7,787 nt of DNA from positions 1 to 7,787 of the forward strand of contig CALGRQ010000151.1 of NCBI GenBank assembly GCA_937880795.1, given 5' to 3'. Within the stretch, counting starts at the first letter, position 1; every line of letters starts with the position of its first letter. Below the pieces are notes generated by a model, which saw only the letters and a program-made list of their open reading frames with translations, had not been told where the DNA came from and made no database searches. This document shows positions 1 to 7,614 of this stretch, in pieces. Both the position numbers and the translations under genes were made by a program. This DNA is from an uncultured Dyadobacter sp. (GTDB taxonomy: Bacteria; Bacteroidota; Bacteroidia; Cytophagales; Spirosomataceae).

Positions 1-1080
1 GAGTATGTGGGCATCAAACGCCAGCAATCTATTAAAGAAGAGCTATATCTATATCTTCTTCAAAAGCGAGAAGAAACCGCCTTAGCCTATGCTTCCACGG
101 TAACGGATAGCCGACTTATAGATGCACCAATCACTACTTTTAAGCCTATAAAACCGAAAGGAGCACTGATCTGGTTCGGATCTGCCGCAGCAGGTATTTT
201 GATTCCGATCCTATTGATCAACCTGATCTTTATGCTCAACAATACGGTTCAGGAACGTGAAGAAATTGAAAAAAGAACTGGCACATCCATCTTGGGTGAA
301 ATTGGTTTGATGAAAACCTCAAAAGGAGAACCTGCTTCCGAGGCCATCATTAAAATGACCAGCAGAAGTGCTGTGGCGGAACAGTTCAGGGCATTGAGAA
401 CCAACCTGCAATATTTGGGAGATGGATCTTGCCGAACCATTATGTTCACTTCCAGCATTGGTGGAGAAGGGAAAAGTTTTATCAGCATCAACTTAGCAGC
501 CAGCTTAGCTTTCTCTGATAAGCGTGTGATCCTTTTGGGCGTCGATTTGAGAAAACCATCATTACATGAACGGCTTGAACTATCAAACGCGAAGGGAGTT
601 TCTAATTACATGGTCGGCCAGACCAATTTAAGCGACCTGATTCACAGCACGGGTGTGCATCCCAAGTTTGATGTAATGGTGAGTGGTCCTATCCCACCGA
701 ATCCATCGGAATTACTTAGCAACGGCCGCTTCCCTCAATTACTGGAAGAACTTAAAAAACAATATGACTATATATTGATAGATTCTCCACCATACGGTTT
801 GGTTACCGATGCCGCTTTGATTGCCGAACATGTTGATGCAACGCTATATGTGGTTCGCTACAACTATACCCTACTCGATCACCTGAACCGTATCGGCGAC
901 TTAAAACGTTCGAAGCGCTTTACAAACCTGACTGTGATCTTCAATGGCATCAATTATGGAGCCGGATATGGATACGGATATGGTTATGGCGGGTACGGCT
1001 ACGGATACTATACCGATGACAAAAAGCCGAAGGCCATGGAGTTTGGATACAAAATGAAGAAACTGGTTGGCAAATCGTAG
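1..1080 (+). CDS. wzc: Wzc-like polysaccharide co-polymerase / BY-kinase (tyrosine autokinase), 5' partial
   Basis: Inner-membrane protein controlling chain length and export of a Wzy-made polysaccharide; the C-terminal cytoplasmic domain is a bacterial tyrosine kinase. The frame is open from base 1 (E-Y-V-G...), so the start and the Wzz domain lie upstream; GTG at 7 is not a likely start. Visible in order: the end of the GNVR-type coiled region (RQQSIKEELYLYLLQKREE), a membrane helix at about 163-240, a linker, the EQFRALRTNL motif typical of BY-kinases, Walker A SSIGGEGKS (451-477), Walker A' LLGVDLRKP (532-558), Walker B YILIDSPP (769-792), and a Gly-Tyr tail with nine tyrosines (955-1011), the expected autophosphorylation cluster. 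The C-terminal end is basic and complete. Fusion of co-polymerase and kinase in one chain is the proteobacterial and Bacteroidota arrangement, unlike the split CpsC/CpsD of Firmicutes. It lies 98 nt upstream of ugd. Family call is firm; the exact polymer is unknown. Confidence 0.93.
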   Translation, partial: EYVGIKRQQSIKEELYLYLLQKREETALAYASTVTDSRLIDAPITTFKPIKPKGALIWFGSAAAGILIPILLINLIFMLNNTVQEREEIEKRTGTSILGEIGLMKTSKGEPASEAIIKMTSRSAVAEQFRALRTNLQYLGDGSCRTIMFTSSIGGEGKSFISINLAASLAFSDKRVILLGVDLRKPSLHERLELSNAKGVSNYMVGQTNLSDLIHSTGVHPKFDVMVSGPIPPNPSELLSNGRFPQLLEELKKQYDYILIDSPPYGLVTDAALIAEHVDATLYVVRYNYTLLDHLNRIGDLKRSKRFTNLTVIFNGINYGAGYGYGYGYGGYGYGYYTDDKKPKAMEFGYKMKKLVGKS

Positions 1081-1086
1081 TGTAAA

Positions 1087-1113
1087 AGTGGCTTAAAATG
1101 CATCAAAGCCACT
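1087..1113 (+). repeat. 8-bp inverted repeat just after the kinase gene (possible weak hairpin)
   Basis: AGTGGCTT (1087-1094) pairs perfectly with AAGCCACT (1106-1113) across an 11-nt loop. It begins 6 nt after the kinase stop codon, where a transcript-end or mRNA-stabilising hairpin would be expected. No T-run follows, so it is not a standard intrinsic terminator, and the operon may read through into ugd. Chance formation is possible at this length. Confidence 0.35.
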
Positions 1114-1178
1114 CACTCTGCCGCAATTCAAACAATTCTCTAAAAAAGAATTTATTTGATAATCTTATATATTAACCT

Positions 1179-2504
1179 ATGAAAATTGCTGTTGTTGGTA
1201 CTGGTTACGTTGGACTCGTTACGGGAACCTGTTTTGCAGAAACGGGTAATCAGGTTACCTGTGTGGATATTGACGCCCACAAAGTGGCTCGTCTTCAAAA
1301 AGGAGAAATTCCGATTTACGAGCCCGGGCTTGATGTCCTTTTCGACCGTAACATCGCCGAGGACCGATTGAAATTTACGACCAGTCTTGCGGACGGCATA
1401 AAAGATGCCGAAGTGATATTCTTGGCACTGCCTACACCGCCCGGTGAAGACGGGTCGGCAGACCTTAAATATATACTAGGAGTCGCCAATGATTTGGGGC
1501 CTCTACTGACTAACTATGCGGTGATCATTGACAAAAGTACGGTACCTGTTGGCACGGCTGAAAGGGTATCTGCCGCTATTGCTGCCCACGCAACGGTGGA
1601 ATTTGATGTCGTATCCAATCCAGAGTTTTTACGCGAAGGTGTTGCCGTAGAAGATTTCATGAAGCCTGATCGCGTGGTGGTAGGAACAACCTCATCCCGG
1701 GCAAAGAAGACAATGGAGAAACTCTATGCACCATTGGTTCGGCAGGGAAATCCGGTCATTTTCATGGATGAACGTTCGGCAGAAATGACCAAATACGCTG
1801 CGAATTCCTTCCTGGCTTTGAAAATCACATTTATGAATGAGATCGCCAATCTTTGCGAAAAAGTGGGCGCTAACGTAGATGCTATTCGTCGAGGGATCGG
1901 AACAGACAGCCGTATTGGCAAGCGCTTTCTTTTTGCCGGCATTGGCTATGGTGGAAGTTGCTTTCCAAAGGATGTACAAGCTTTGGCTAAAACCTCGGAT
2001 GACTACGGCTACAATTTTCGCACCCTGCGCTCCGTAATGGCAGTAAACGACGACCAGAAGAAAAAACTACTACCCGTAATTCAAGACTATTTTGAAGGCA
2101 ATTTAAAAGGTAAAAATATAGCGGTTTGGGGATTGGCATTTAAGCCCTATACCGATGATATCCGCGAAGCCCCCGCTCTGGAAAACATTAAGGCGTTGCT
2201 GGCTGCCGGCGCAAATATTACGGTATACGATCCGGAAGCAATGGAAAATGTAAAAAAACAGATTCCTGATATAACCTATTGTCACACGGCTTATGCCGCT
2301 CTCGACGATGCGGATGCCCTGATGATTTTCACAGAATGGCCACAGTTCCGAACTCCGGATTTTGAAAAAATGGGAAAACTTCTCAAAGAAAAAGTCATTT
2401 TCGATGGAAGGAATTTGTACGAACTGGATCACATGCGAGAAATGGGATACACTTATTACAGCATTGGCAGAGAAGCCGTTAACCCGGTTATAGTGCAGGC
2501 ATAA
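1179..2504 (+). CDS. ugd: UDP-glucose 6-dehydrogenase
   Basis: Cytoplasmic NAD-dependent enzyme that oxidises UDP-glucose twice to UDP-glucuronate, a precursor for acidic capsule and EPS sugars. The 441-residue product is full length for the family. It shows the N-terminal Rossmann motif GTGYVGLVTG (residues 7-16), the sugar-nucleotide loop NPEFLREG (147-154), the conserved lysine in the MTKYAANSFLALK segment (K205), and the catalytic cysteine C261 within GGSCFPKD (258-265). The C-terminal UDP-binding domain carries the usual AVWGLAFKPYTDDIREAP and IFDGRNLY segments. The ATG at 1179 gives the canonical MKIAVVGTGYVG start, preceded by an A/T-rich leader without a clear Shine-Dalgarno, normal for Bacteroidota. 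A GDP-mannose dehydrogenase would share this fold, but the sequence fits the UDP-glucose type. Its place next to a BY-kinase recalls E. coli and Bacillus, where Ugd is a kinase substrate. Confidence 0.96.
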   Translation: MKIAVVGTGYVGLVTGTCFAETGNQVTCVDIDAHKVARLQKGEIPIYEPGLDVLFDRNIAEDRLKFTTSLADGIKDAEVIFLALPTPPGEDGSADLKYILGVANDLGPLLTNYAVIIDKSTVPVGTAERVSAAIAAHATVEFDVVSNPEFLREGVAVEDFMKPDRVVVGTTSSRAKKTMEKLYAPLVRQGNPVIFMDERSAEMTKYAANSFLALKITFMNEIANLCEKVGANVDAIRRGIGTDSRIGKRFLFAGIGYGGSCFPKDVQALAKTSDDYGYNFRTLRSVMAVNDDQKKKLLPVIQDYFEGNLKGKNIAVWGLAFKPYTDDIREAPALENIKALLAAGANITVYDPEAMENVKKQIPDITYCHTAYAALDDADALMIFTEWPQFRTPDFEKMGKLLKEKVIFDGRNLYELDHMREMGYTYYSIGREAVNPVIVQA

Positions 2505-2622
2505 TCTTACTCCATCGATTTAAGATCAAAAGGAGACCTTTCTGCATCAGATTCATTGTAGGAAGGAGTTTGCGCCAGCATGCAATTGAAGAATAGCATT
2601 TACTCAACGTTAAAATAAACCC

Positions 2623-2652
2623 GGCGAATAGCTAAGATTTTAGCTATTCGCC
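2623..2652 (+). repeat. Perfect 13-bp inverted repeat with 4-nt loop, directly upstream of manC
   Basis: GGCGAATAGCTAA and its exact reverse complement TTAGCTATTCGCC flank a GATT loop. The stem ends 10 nt before the manC ATG. As RNA this should be a stable hairpin in the manC leader, leaving only an A-rich stretch before the start. No T-tract follows on the + strand, so it is not a textbook intrinsic terminator; read on the - strand the stem is followed by GGGTTTATTTT, but no - strand gene ends here. Possible roles are terminator or attenuator between ugd and manC, RNA processing or stability element, or binding site for a dimeric regulator. The structure is certain; the role is not. Confidence 0.7.
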
Positions 2653-2662
2653 AAACTTAAAC

Positions 2663-3661
2663 ATGAGCATTATACACGTCATCTTATCAGGAGGAGTTGG
2701 AAGCCGGTTATGGCCTGTTTCGCGAAAAACAATGCCCAAGCAATACATTCCGATGTTTGGCAACAAATCCTTATTTCAATTAACGGTAGAACGCAGTAAA
2801 GCACTTACCGACCGGACACTCGTTGTAGGCAACAAGCAAAACTACCTGCTCTCACAGGCCGATATGATGCGTACCGGTATAAGCAGTTACGATGAAATTA
2901 TCGAAGCTGCGCCCCGCAATACCGCTGCTGCTATCACCTTTGCTGCCCTCGCAGCAAAACCTGATGATATACTATTGGTTACCCCTTCTGACCATATCAT
3001 TACCCACGAAGGTGCCTATGCTGCTGCCATCCAGGAGGCCGTAAATTTAGCAGCCCAGGGCTTCTTGGTAACTTTTGGAATTTCGCCCACCAAACCCGAA
3101 ACAGGTTACGGGTATATAGAGTATCAGGCTAACGAGGTGCTATCATTCCGTGAAAAGCCCAATTTGGAAACAGCCACTGCGTTTTTAAAAACCGGGAATT
3201 TTTTATGGAACAGCGGCATGTTCTGTTTCCGAGCTGATACATTTTTGGATGAATTGAAAACCTATGAACCGGAAATTTTAGCGAAATCAACAGCTTGCTA
3301 TCTCAAACGCACTGAAAATTTCTTACCAGATTCCGAAACTTCCCAGATTCCTTCCAAGAGTATCGACTATGCCGTCATGGAGCGCTCATCCAAAATAAGG
3401 GTTGTTCAAGCCTCTTTTGGCTGGTCAGACTTAGGCTCTTTCGAGTCAATTTGGGAACATTGGGAAGAACAGGGTGAGCATCAGCATTTCCACAACAACA
3501 ATTGTGTGGTAGGATCCAAAAAGCATGTAGAATTCCTGGGTGTAAACAATCTGGTATTGGTAGAAACAGACGACGCAATACTCGTGCTAAACAAAGGCAA
3601 CTCACAGGATGTCAAAAAAATATATGAAAGACTAGAAACTGAAAAACCAGAATTGGTTTAA
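2663..3661 (+). CDS. manC: Mannose-1-phosphate guanylyltransferase (GDP-mannose pyrophosphorylase)
   Basis: Cytoplasmic enzyme joining mannose-1-phosphate and GTP to give GDP-mannose and pyrophosphate; GDP-mannose is used directly or converted to GDP-fucose and other deoxysugars. The nucleotidyltransferase signature is LSGGVGSRLWPVSR followed by PKQY (residues 8-28). PRNTA (84-88), TPSDH (107-111), ETGYGYIEY, FREKP, NSGMF and GWSDLGSFESIWE follow in the usual order. The 332-residue product stops after the short left-handed helix region (LVETDDAILVLNKGNSQDVKKI). It therefore lacks the C-terminal cupin phosphomannose isomerase domain found in the ~470-residue bifunctional type, so mannose-6-phosphate must come from a separate enzyme. 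The ATG at 2663 places the signature at the expected N-terminal position. The leader carries a strong hairpin. No phosphomannomutase gene is in the window. Confidence 0.94.
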   Translation: MSIIHVILSGGVGSRLWPVSRKTMPKQYIPMFGNKSLFQLTVERSKALTDRTLVVGNKQNYLLSQADMMRTGISSYDEIIEAAPRNTAAAITFAALAAKPDDILLVTPSDHIITHEGAYAAAIQEAVNLAAQGFLVTFGISPTKPETGYGYIEYQANEVLSFREKPNLETATAFLKTGNFLWNSGMFCFRADTFLDELKTYEPEILAKSTACYLKRTENFLPDSETSQIPSKSIDYAVMERSSKIRVVQASFGWSDLGSFESIWEHWEEQGEHQHFHNNNCVVGSKKHVEFLGVNNLVLVETDDAILVLNKGNSQDVKKIYERLETEKPELV

Positions 3662-3707
3662 GCAGACAAACGGTATGTACCATTAATCCTGACAGCAAAT
3701 TACAAAG

Positions 3708-5264
3708 GTGAAAGCAGCAAACAAGGTTATCGTAAATACAGGTATTTCTTATGGCAGAATGTTTCTGACCATGGGGATTACGCTGTATACAACCCGATTG
3801 ATCCTGAATGCCTTGGGTAGTACCGACTATGGGATTTTTAATTTGGTTGCGGGTGTCATTGCGATGTTATCGTTTTTAAACAATGCCATGGCAACATCCA
3901 CACAACGCTTCCTATCCTATTATCAGGGCAAGAAGGATGTTCCCATGCAAAGGCAGGTATTTAACAATAGCCTGATATTGCATCTGATCATTGGGGTTGC
4001 CCTGGTTATACTGCTGGAAGTTGGCGGAATATACTTGTTTGATCAATTTTTAAACATTCCATCATCCCGTTTAGACTCCGCCCGAAGTATTTATCATTTC
4101 ATGTCTGGAACGGTTTTCTTCACGGTATTAACAGTCCCATTTACAGGCTCGCTTGTTGCCAGAGAAAATATGCTTTGGGTGGCCGTTGTAAACATCTCCG
4201 AAACCCTACTACGCCTGGCCATAGCCCTTTACCTTATCAATGCGGCTGGAGACAAATTGATGCTGTACGGTATGCTCACGGCACTCGTCAGTGTCATCAG
4301 TTTTATGTTATATGCAATCTACTGTTACCAGAAATATCCGGAATGCAGTGTCTCCAGAACATCATTCCACACCGATCGAAATCTCTTACAACAGTTGACA
4401 TCCTTTGCCGGGTGGAATTTATTTGGATCTCTATGTGCTGTGGGGCGCAACCAGGGACTCGCAGTGTTACTAAATCTGTCGTTTGGAGCAGTTATTAATG
4501 CAGCCTATGGCATAGCCATACAAGTTTCCGGACAACTAGCCTTTTTCTCCTCCACCCTATTGAGGGCAATTAATCCACAAATCATGAAAAGTGAAGGAGC
4601 ATTGGATCGTTCCAGAATGCTTCGCTTATCGATGATTGCCAGCAAATTTAGCTATTTCTTACTGGCTTTTATAGCTGTTCCGTGCATCTTTGAAATGCAT
4701 ACGATTCTAGAATTCTGGCTAAAAAATGTACCCGATCATACCGTTGTTTTTTGTCAGCTTACCCTGATAGGATCCCTTACAAACCAACTCACCATCGGGT
4801 TGCAATCGGGTATACAAGCTGTTGGCAAAATTAAGGCGTACCAAGCCGTCGTTGGAACAGTCATCTTAATGAATATTCCCATGGCTTACTTATTATTTAA
4901 GCTGGGCTATCCCCCCTATTTTGCCTTAGTTAGTTTTATCGGTATTGAGTTTATCGCATGTTGCCTAAGGCTATACTTCTTACACAAAGTAGGTGGATTA
5001 AAAATATCCAGCTTTTTCAACACGGTTATTATCAACGAATTGATCCCTACGTTAACCCTTATTCTAACCTGCTATTTAATGGTTAATCACGTTGAAATGG
5101 ATTATCGCTTCATTGCCACGATTATTGTCTCAACGCTAATATTTATTCCGAGTGTATATATAACAGGGTTAAGCCCGGAGGAAAAGAAAATGGTGAAAAA
5201 CTTAATATTTAAGCTTACTTCTAAATTAAATCCGGGCAAAAAAATTGCGCTGGACAAAATCTAA
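3708..5264 (+). CDS. wzx: Wzx-type polysaccharide flippase (oligosaccharide flippase / MATE-like)
   Basis: Integral inner-membrane protein predicted to flip undecaprenyl-linked repeat units to the periplasmic face for polymerisation. The 518-residue product is hydrophobic throughout, with about 12-14 membrane helices. Its N-terminus (ISYGRMFLTMGITLYTTRLILNALGSTDYGIFNLVAG, given here in two parts: ISYGRMFLTMGITLYTTR at 13-30, LILNALGSTDYGIFNLVAG at 31-49) is characteristic of Bacteroidota LPS/EPS flippases. Also typical are the FxxSxxRAxNPQI segment (280-292) and the cytoplasmic tail GLSPEEKKMV (487-496). The start is GTG at 3708: an in-frame TGA at 3690-3692 rules out longer forms, and the next ATG would remove part of the first helix. 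AAAGG directly abuts the start. It lies 46 nt after manC and 27 nt before the pyruvyl transferase, consistent with one operon. Donor specificity cannot be read. Confidence 0.88.
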   Translation: MKAANKVIVNTGISYGRMFLTMGITLYTTRLILNALGSTDYGIFNLVAGVIAMLSFLNNAMATSTQRFLSYYQGKKDVPMQRQVFNNSLILHLIIGVALVILLEVGGIYLFDQFLNIPSSRLDSARSIYHFMSGTVFFTVLTVPFTGSLVARENMLWVAVVNISETLLRLAIALYLINAAGDKLMLYGMLTALVSVISFMLYAIYCYQKYPECSVSRTSFHTDRNLLQQLTSFAGWNLFGSLCAVGRNQGLAVLLNLSFGAVINAAYGIAIQVSGQLAFFSSTLLRAINPQIMKSEGALDRSRMLRLSMIASKFSYFLLAFIAVPCIFEMHTILEFWLKNVPDHTVVFCQLTLIGSLTNQLTIGLQSGIQAVGKIKAYQAVVGTVILMNIPMAYLLFKLGYPPYFALVSFIGIEFIACCLRLYFLHKVGGLKISSFFNTVIINELIPTLTLILTCYLMVNHVEMDYRFIATIIVSTLIFIPSVYITGLSPEEKKMVKNLIFKLTSKLNPGKKIALDKI

Positions 5265-5291
5265 GATGGCTTGCTCACAATTGATACTGTT

Positions 5292-6221
5292 ATGAATATG
5301 AAATATATATATTATAAGTCTGAAAAAGGAAATTTCGGTGATGACCTTAATGAATGGTTATGGCCTAAATTATTTGGTTCATTTCAAAAATCAGATCTTA
5401 ATTTTATTGGAATAGGATCCATTCTGTTTCCTGAAAACAAGCAAATTGGTGCCATTAAAGGTGAAAACAAAATCGTCTTTGGTACCGGAGTGAGACCAAC
5501 TCCCAACTACTCTGTGCTTGAATTAGACAACACCTGGAATATATCCTTTTTAAGAGGTCCATTGTCGGCATACATGCTGGATAATAAGCATGAATATATA
5601 ACCGACGCAGCATATGCTGTAAGGCAAGTCGAAAACTTTGACAGTTTATTAAATACAGAGAAAAAGTACGAAGTCAGTCTGATGCCCTATTTCAAATCCT
5701 TGGAATATTTCGATTGGCCGGCCATTTGTAAAGAACTTGGCTATCATTATATATCTCCTCTGTCAGAAAATGGAGTTGAATTCACGATGCGCGAAATTGC
5801 TGCAAGTAAAAGAATAATAACCGAAGCGATGCACGGAGCCATTGTTGCCGATTTATTGCGTGTTCCCTGGCACCGATTCGTTTTCTCAACACCTCATACA
5901 GAAGGAAGCAAAATTTCGGACTTCAAATGGACCGATTGGACCCTTTCCATGAAAATGGCGAATCCACCTGTCACATTTATTCCATTCTACTTAGATACGA
6001 GATTAAACCAACATTGTTTAAATCTTACAGGAAAAAGAATATCTCCACAATTCTTTCTAAAAGGAAGAATCAGGAAAGAAGTTCTAAAAAATCTAAACAA
6101 TATTGATGAATATTCATTATCTAAATCTGAAATTTTAGCAGATATAGATCGAAGGATTGCAGATAAAATTGAAGCATTAAAAGCAGAAATCAATTGCAAA
6201 ACATTTGCACATCATTCATGA
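5292..6221 (+). CDS. Polysaccharide pyruvyl transferase family protein (ExoV-like)
   Basis: Probably transfers pyruvate from phosphoenolpyruvate onto a sugar of the lipid-linked repeat to form an acidic ketal; family members act in the cytoplasm. The 309-residue product carries family landmarks in order: GNFGDDLN (13-20), GIGSIL, VFGTGV (62-67), FLRGPLSAYML (86-96), SLMPYFKS (129-136), and the C-terminal EAMHGAIVADLLRVPW (178-193) with its conserved HGAI motif. The tail beyond residue 240 is charged and family-unspecific, with a coil-like end. The start is chosen at ATG 5292 (MNMKYIYYK); ATG 5298 (MKYIYYK) fits homologues as well. TTG at 5271 would add seven unconserved residues. AT content rises from this gene onward. 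Some family members lack proven pyruvylation activity, so the reaction is inferred from family and context. Confidence 0.85.
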   Translation: MNMKYIYYKSEKGNFGDDLNEWLWPKLFGSFQKSDLNFIGIGSILFPENKQIGAIKGENKIVFGTGVRPTPNYSVLELDNTWNISFLRGPLSAYMLDNKHEYITDAAYAVRQVENFDSLLNTEKKYEVSLMPYFKSLEYFDWPAICKELGYHYISPLSENGVEFTMREIAASKRIITEAMHGAIVADLLRVPWHRFVFSTPHTEGSKISDFKWTDWTLSMKMANPPVTFIPFYLDTRLNQHCLNLTGKRISPQFFLKGRIRKEVLKNLNNIDEYSLSKSEILADIDRRIADKIEALKAEINCKTFAHHS

Positions 6222-6269
6222 TTCATTATTCCCAATATACGCACATCTGAAACTTCCCAACTTTAAGAA

Positions 6270-7613
6270 ATGTATAAATTTTTAATACTGGGTTTAATTA
6301 TTGTTTTTCTACTATGCAAGGCAGCGCATATGCGAATTAACAACAAAGATGCAAAGCACCTTTGGGTTAGTTTTTTTATTATATGTATCCCTTTTGCGTT
6401 TGAAAAGGCTCTGGAAGTTACCAAATTCAGACTTCCCACAGGAGCACTGGGCGGTATATTTAAAATTACCATCCCTCTCCTTTTATGCTTTGTGACGATA
6501 CCCATCATTAAATGGAATAAATTCAAAATACCTTTTAAATCCACCAGTTGGATATCAGTCATTTATACATTGATATTCATTTCCTTGCTCAATCCTTATA
6601 ATCACTCCATCAATGCCAGTTTATATTATTGCCTATTTTTCAGCTCTCATATATTACTGTTTTACATCTTCCTGAATATACTTACTCCCTCTCAACTCGC
6701 AAGGGGTTTTTATGATGGACTCATGGTATTATGCTTTTTACAGCTCATTTTAGCCATTTGTTTTCCCGTGCTTGGTCTCAAAGTGGTCACTACACTTTTC
6801 CACGACAATGCCGGAGAATGGGCTACCCGACTATCTAGTAATCGGGTGGGTGCTGTGGGTGTTTTTAATCACCCGGGTAATCTTTCGCTTTTCATCATCA
6901 TTGCATCGTGCTTTTTTCTTTCCTGCTATTTCGGACAATTTAAAGCCAAATTAAGTTTGTATTTATTAGCCATCAATACAATAGTTATTATTTTAACTTA
7001 TTCCAGAACTTCCTACTTAACTTATATCATCATTCTGTTCGCACTATACTATATTCAAAAAAATGCGCGGAAAAATATTTTATCAATTTCTGTTCTTTTT
7101 AAATTTATATTGCCAGCCTGCATAGCCTTAACATGGCTCATATTCTTTTCACCACTCAGTGAACAGTTCCTGAAAACGGACGCCGGAGATCAAATGAATA
7201 ACCGGATGGTTCATTACTTATTAGCATATAATATCTTTGAATCATCCCCTATTTTTGGTGTAGGTATTAACGCACATCTAGCATACTTGTCAGCTAATGC
7301 GTCACTTGCAAAAACAATTACATTTGTTGATTTTTTCTTCCTAAACCCTATTCACAATATACACTTGATCATCCTGGCAGAAACAGGTATTATTGGATTT
7401 TTGTTATGGATATACTTTTTATTGAAAAACTTATATAACTCAAAAAAACAAATTGCCATTGGCAAAAACAGAATTTTTTCTTCCACCTTTATTGGTGCCA
7501 TACTTACTTACAGTTTATATGGCATGACAGGTTGGGCTCCGTTTTCCGCGGCACTGCTTCCACTATTCCTTTTCATAGCCTTCTTCTCTATCAAGTATAG
7601 CATTTCAAAATAA
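6270..7613 (+). CDS. wzy: Wzy-like polysaccharide polymerase / O-antigen ligase family membrane protein
   Basis: Polytopic inner-membrane protein (447 residues, roughly 10-12 helices) of the O-antigen ligase/polymerase superfamily. Such proteins join flipped repeat units at the periplasmic face. Supporting landmarks: a hydrophilic loop with conserved-looking Arg and His residues (HDNAGEWATRLSSNRVG, 179-194; FNHPGN, 199-204), the SRTSYL motif after a helix (245-250), a large periplasmic loop at about 293-360 containing RMVHY (312-316) and SPIFGVGIN (326-334), and HNIHLIILAETGIIGFLLW (362-380), whose His-x-x-x-x-x-x-x-x-Glu pattern is typical of the superfamily. An in-frame TAA at 6264-6266 makes ATG 6270 the first start. 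Context with flippase and co-polymerase favours polymerase over ligase; sequence alone does not separate the two. It is AT-rich compared with ugd. One base separates it from the next gene. Confidence 0.83.
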   Translation: MYKFLILGLIIVFLLCKAAHMRINNKDAKHLWVSFFIICIPFAFEKALEVTKFRLPTGALGGIFKITIPLLLCFVTIPIIKWNKFKIPFKSTSWISVIYTLIFISLLNPYNHSINASLYYCLFFSSHILLFYIFLNILTPSQLARGFYDGLMVLCFLQLILAICFPVLGLKVVTTLFHDNAGEWATRLSSNRVGAVGVFNHPGNLSLFIIIASCFFLSCYFGQFKAKLSLYLLAINTIVIILTYSRTSYLTYIIILFALYYIQKNARKNILSISVLFKFILPACIALTWLIFFSPLSEQFLKTDAGDQMNNRMVHYLLAYNIFESSPIFGVGINAHLAYLSANASLAKTITFVDFFFLNPIHNIHLIILAETGIIGFLLWIYFLLKNLYNSKKQIAIGKNRIFSSTFIGAILTYSLYGMTGWAPFSAALLPLFLFIAFFSIKYSISK

Positions 7614-7614
7614 A

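Noticed and set aside
1155..1178. Bacteroidota promoter in front of ugd starting from TTTG at 1155
   Set aside because: No TAnnTTTG-like box at the right distance before the ATG.
2103..2432. 109-codon open frame on the - strand inside ugd
   Set aside because: Fully inside a strongly conserved gene on the other strand; its translation resembles no known family. The other - strand frames within genes were rejected for the same reason.
2528..2540. AAAGG-AGA-CCTTT mini hairpin after ugd
   Set aside because: Only 5 bp with a 3-nt loop and low GC; too weak to call a terminator.
2623..2652. Classical Rho-independent terminator on the + strand
   Set aside because: The hairpin is strong but followed by CAAACTTAAAC rather than a T-run; kept as a hairpin of unknown role.
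3335..3345. Shared 11-mer GAAACTTCCCA at 3335-3345 and 6249-6259
   Set aside because: Short, only two copies, one in coding sequence; plausible by chance.
4175..4498. 107-codon alternative + frame inside the flippase gene
   Set aside because: Lies within the flippase coding sequence; composition (many His, Pro, Arg, Cys) is typical of an out-of-frame reading.
5266..5295. ATG at 5266 right after the flippase stop as start of the pyruvyl transferase
   Set aside because: It is in a different frame and meets TGA after nine codons.
6218..6250. ATGA overlap at the pyruvyl transferase stop opening a 10-codon frame
   Set aside because: Too short, not in frame with wzy, and no sign of conservation; probably chance.
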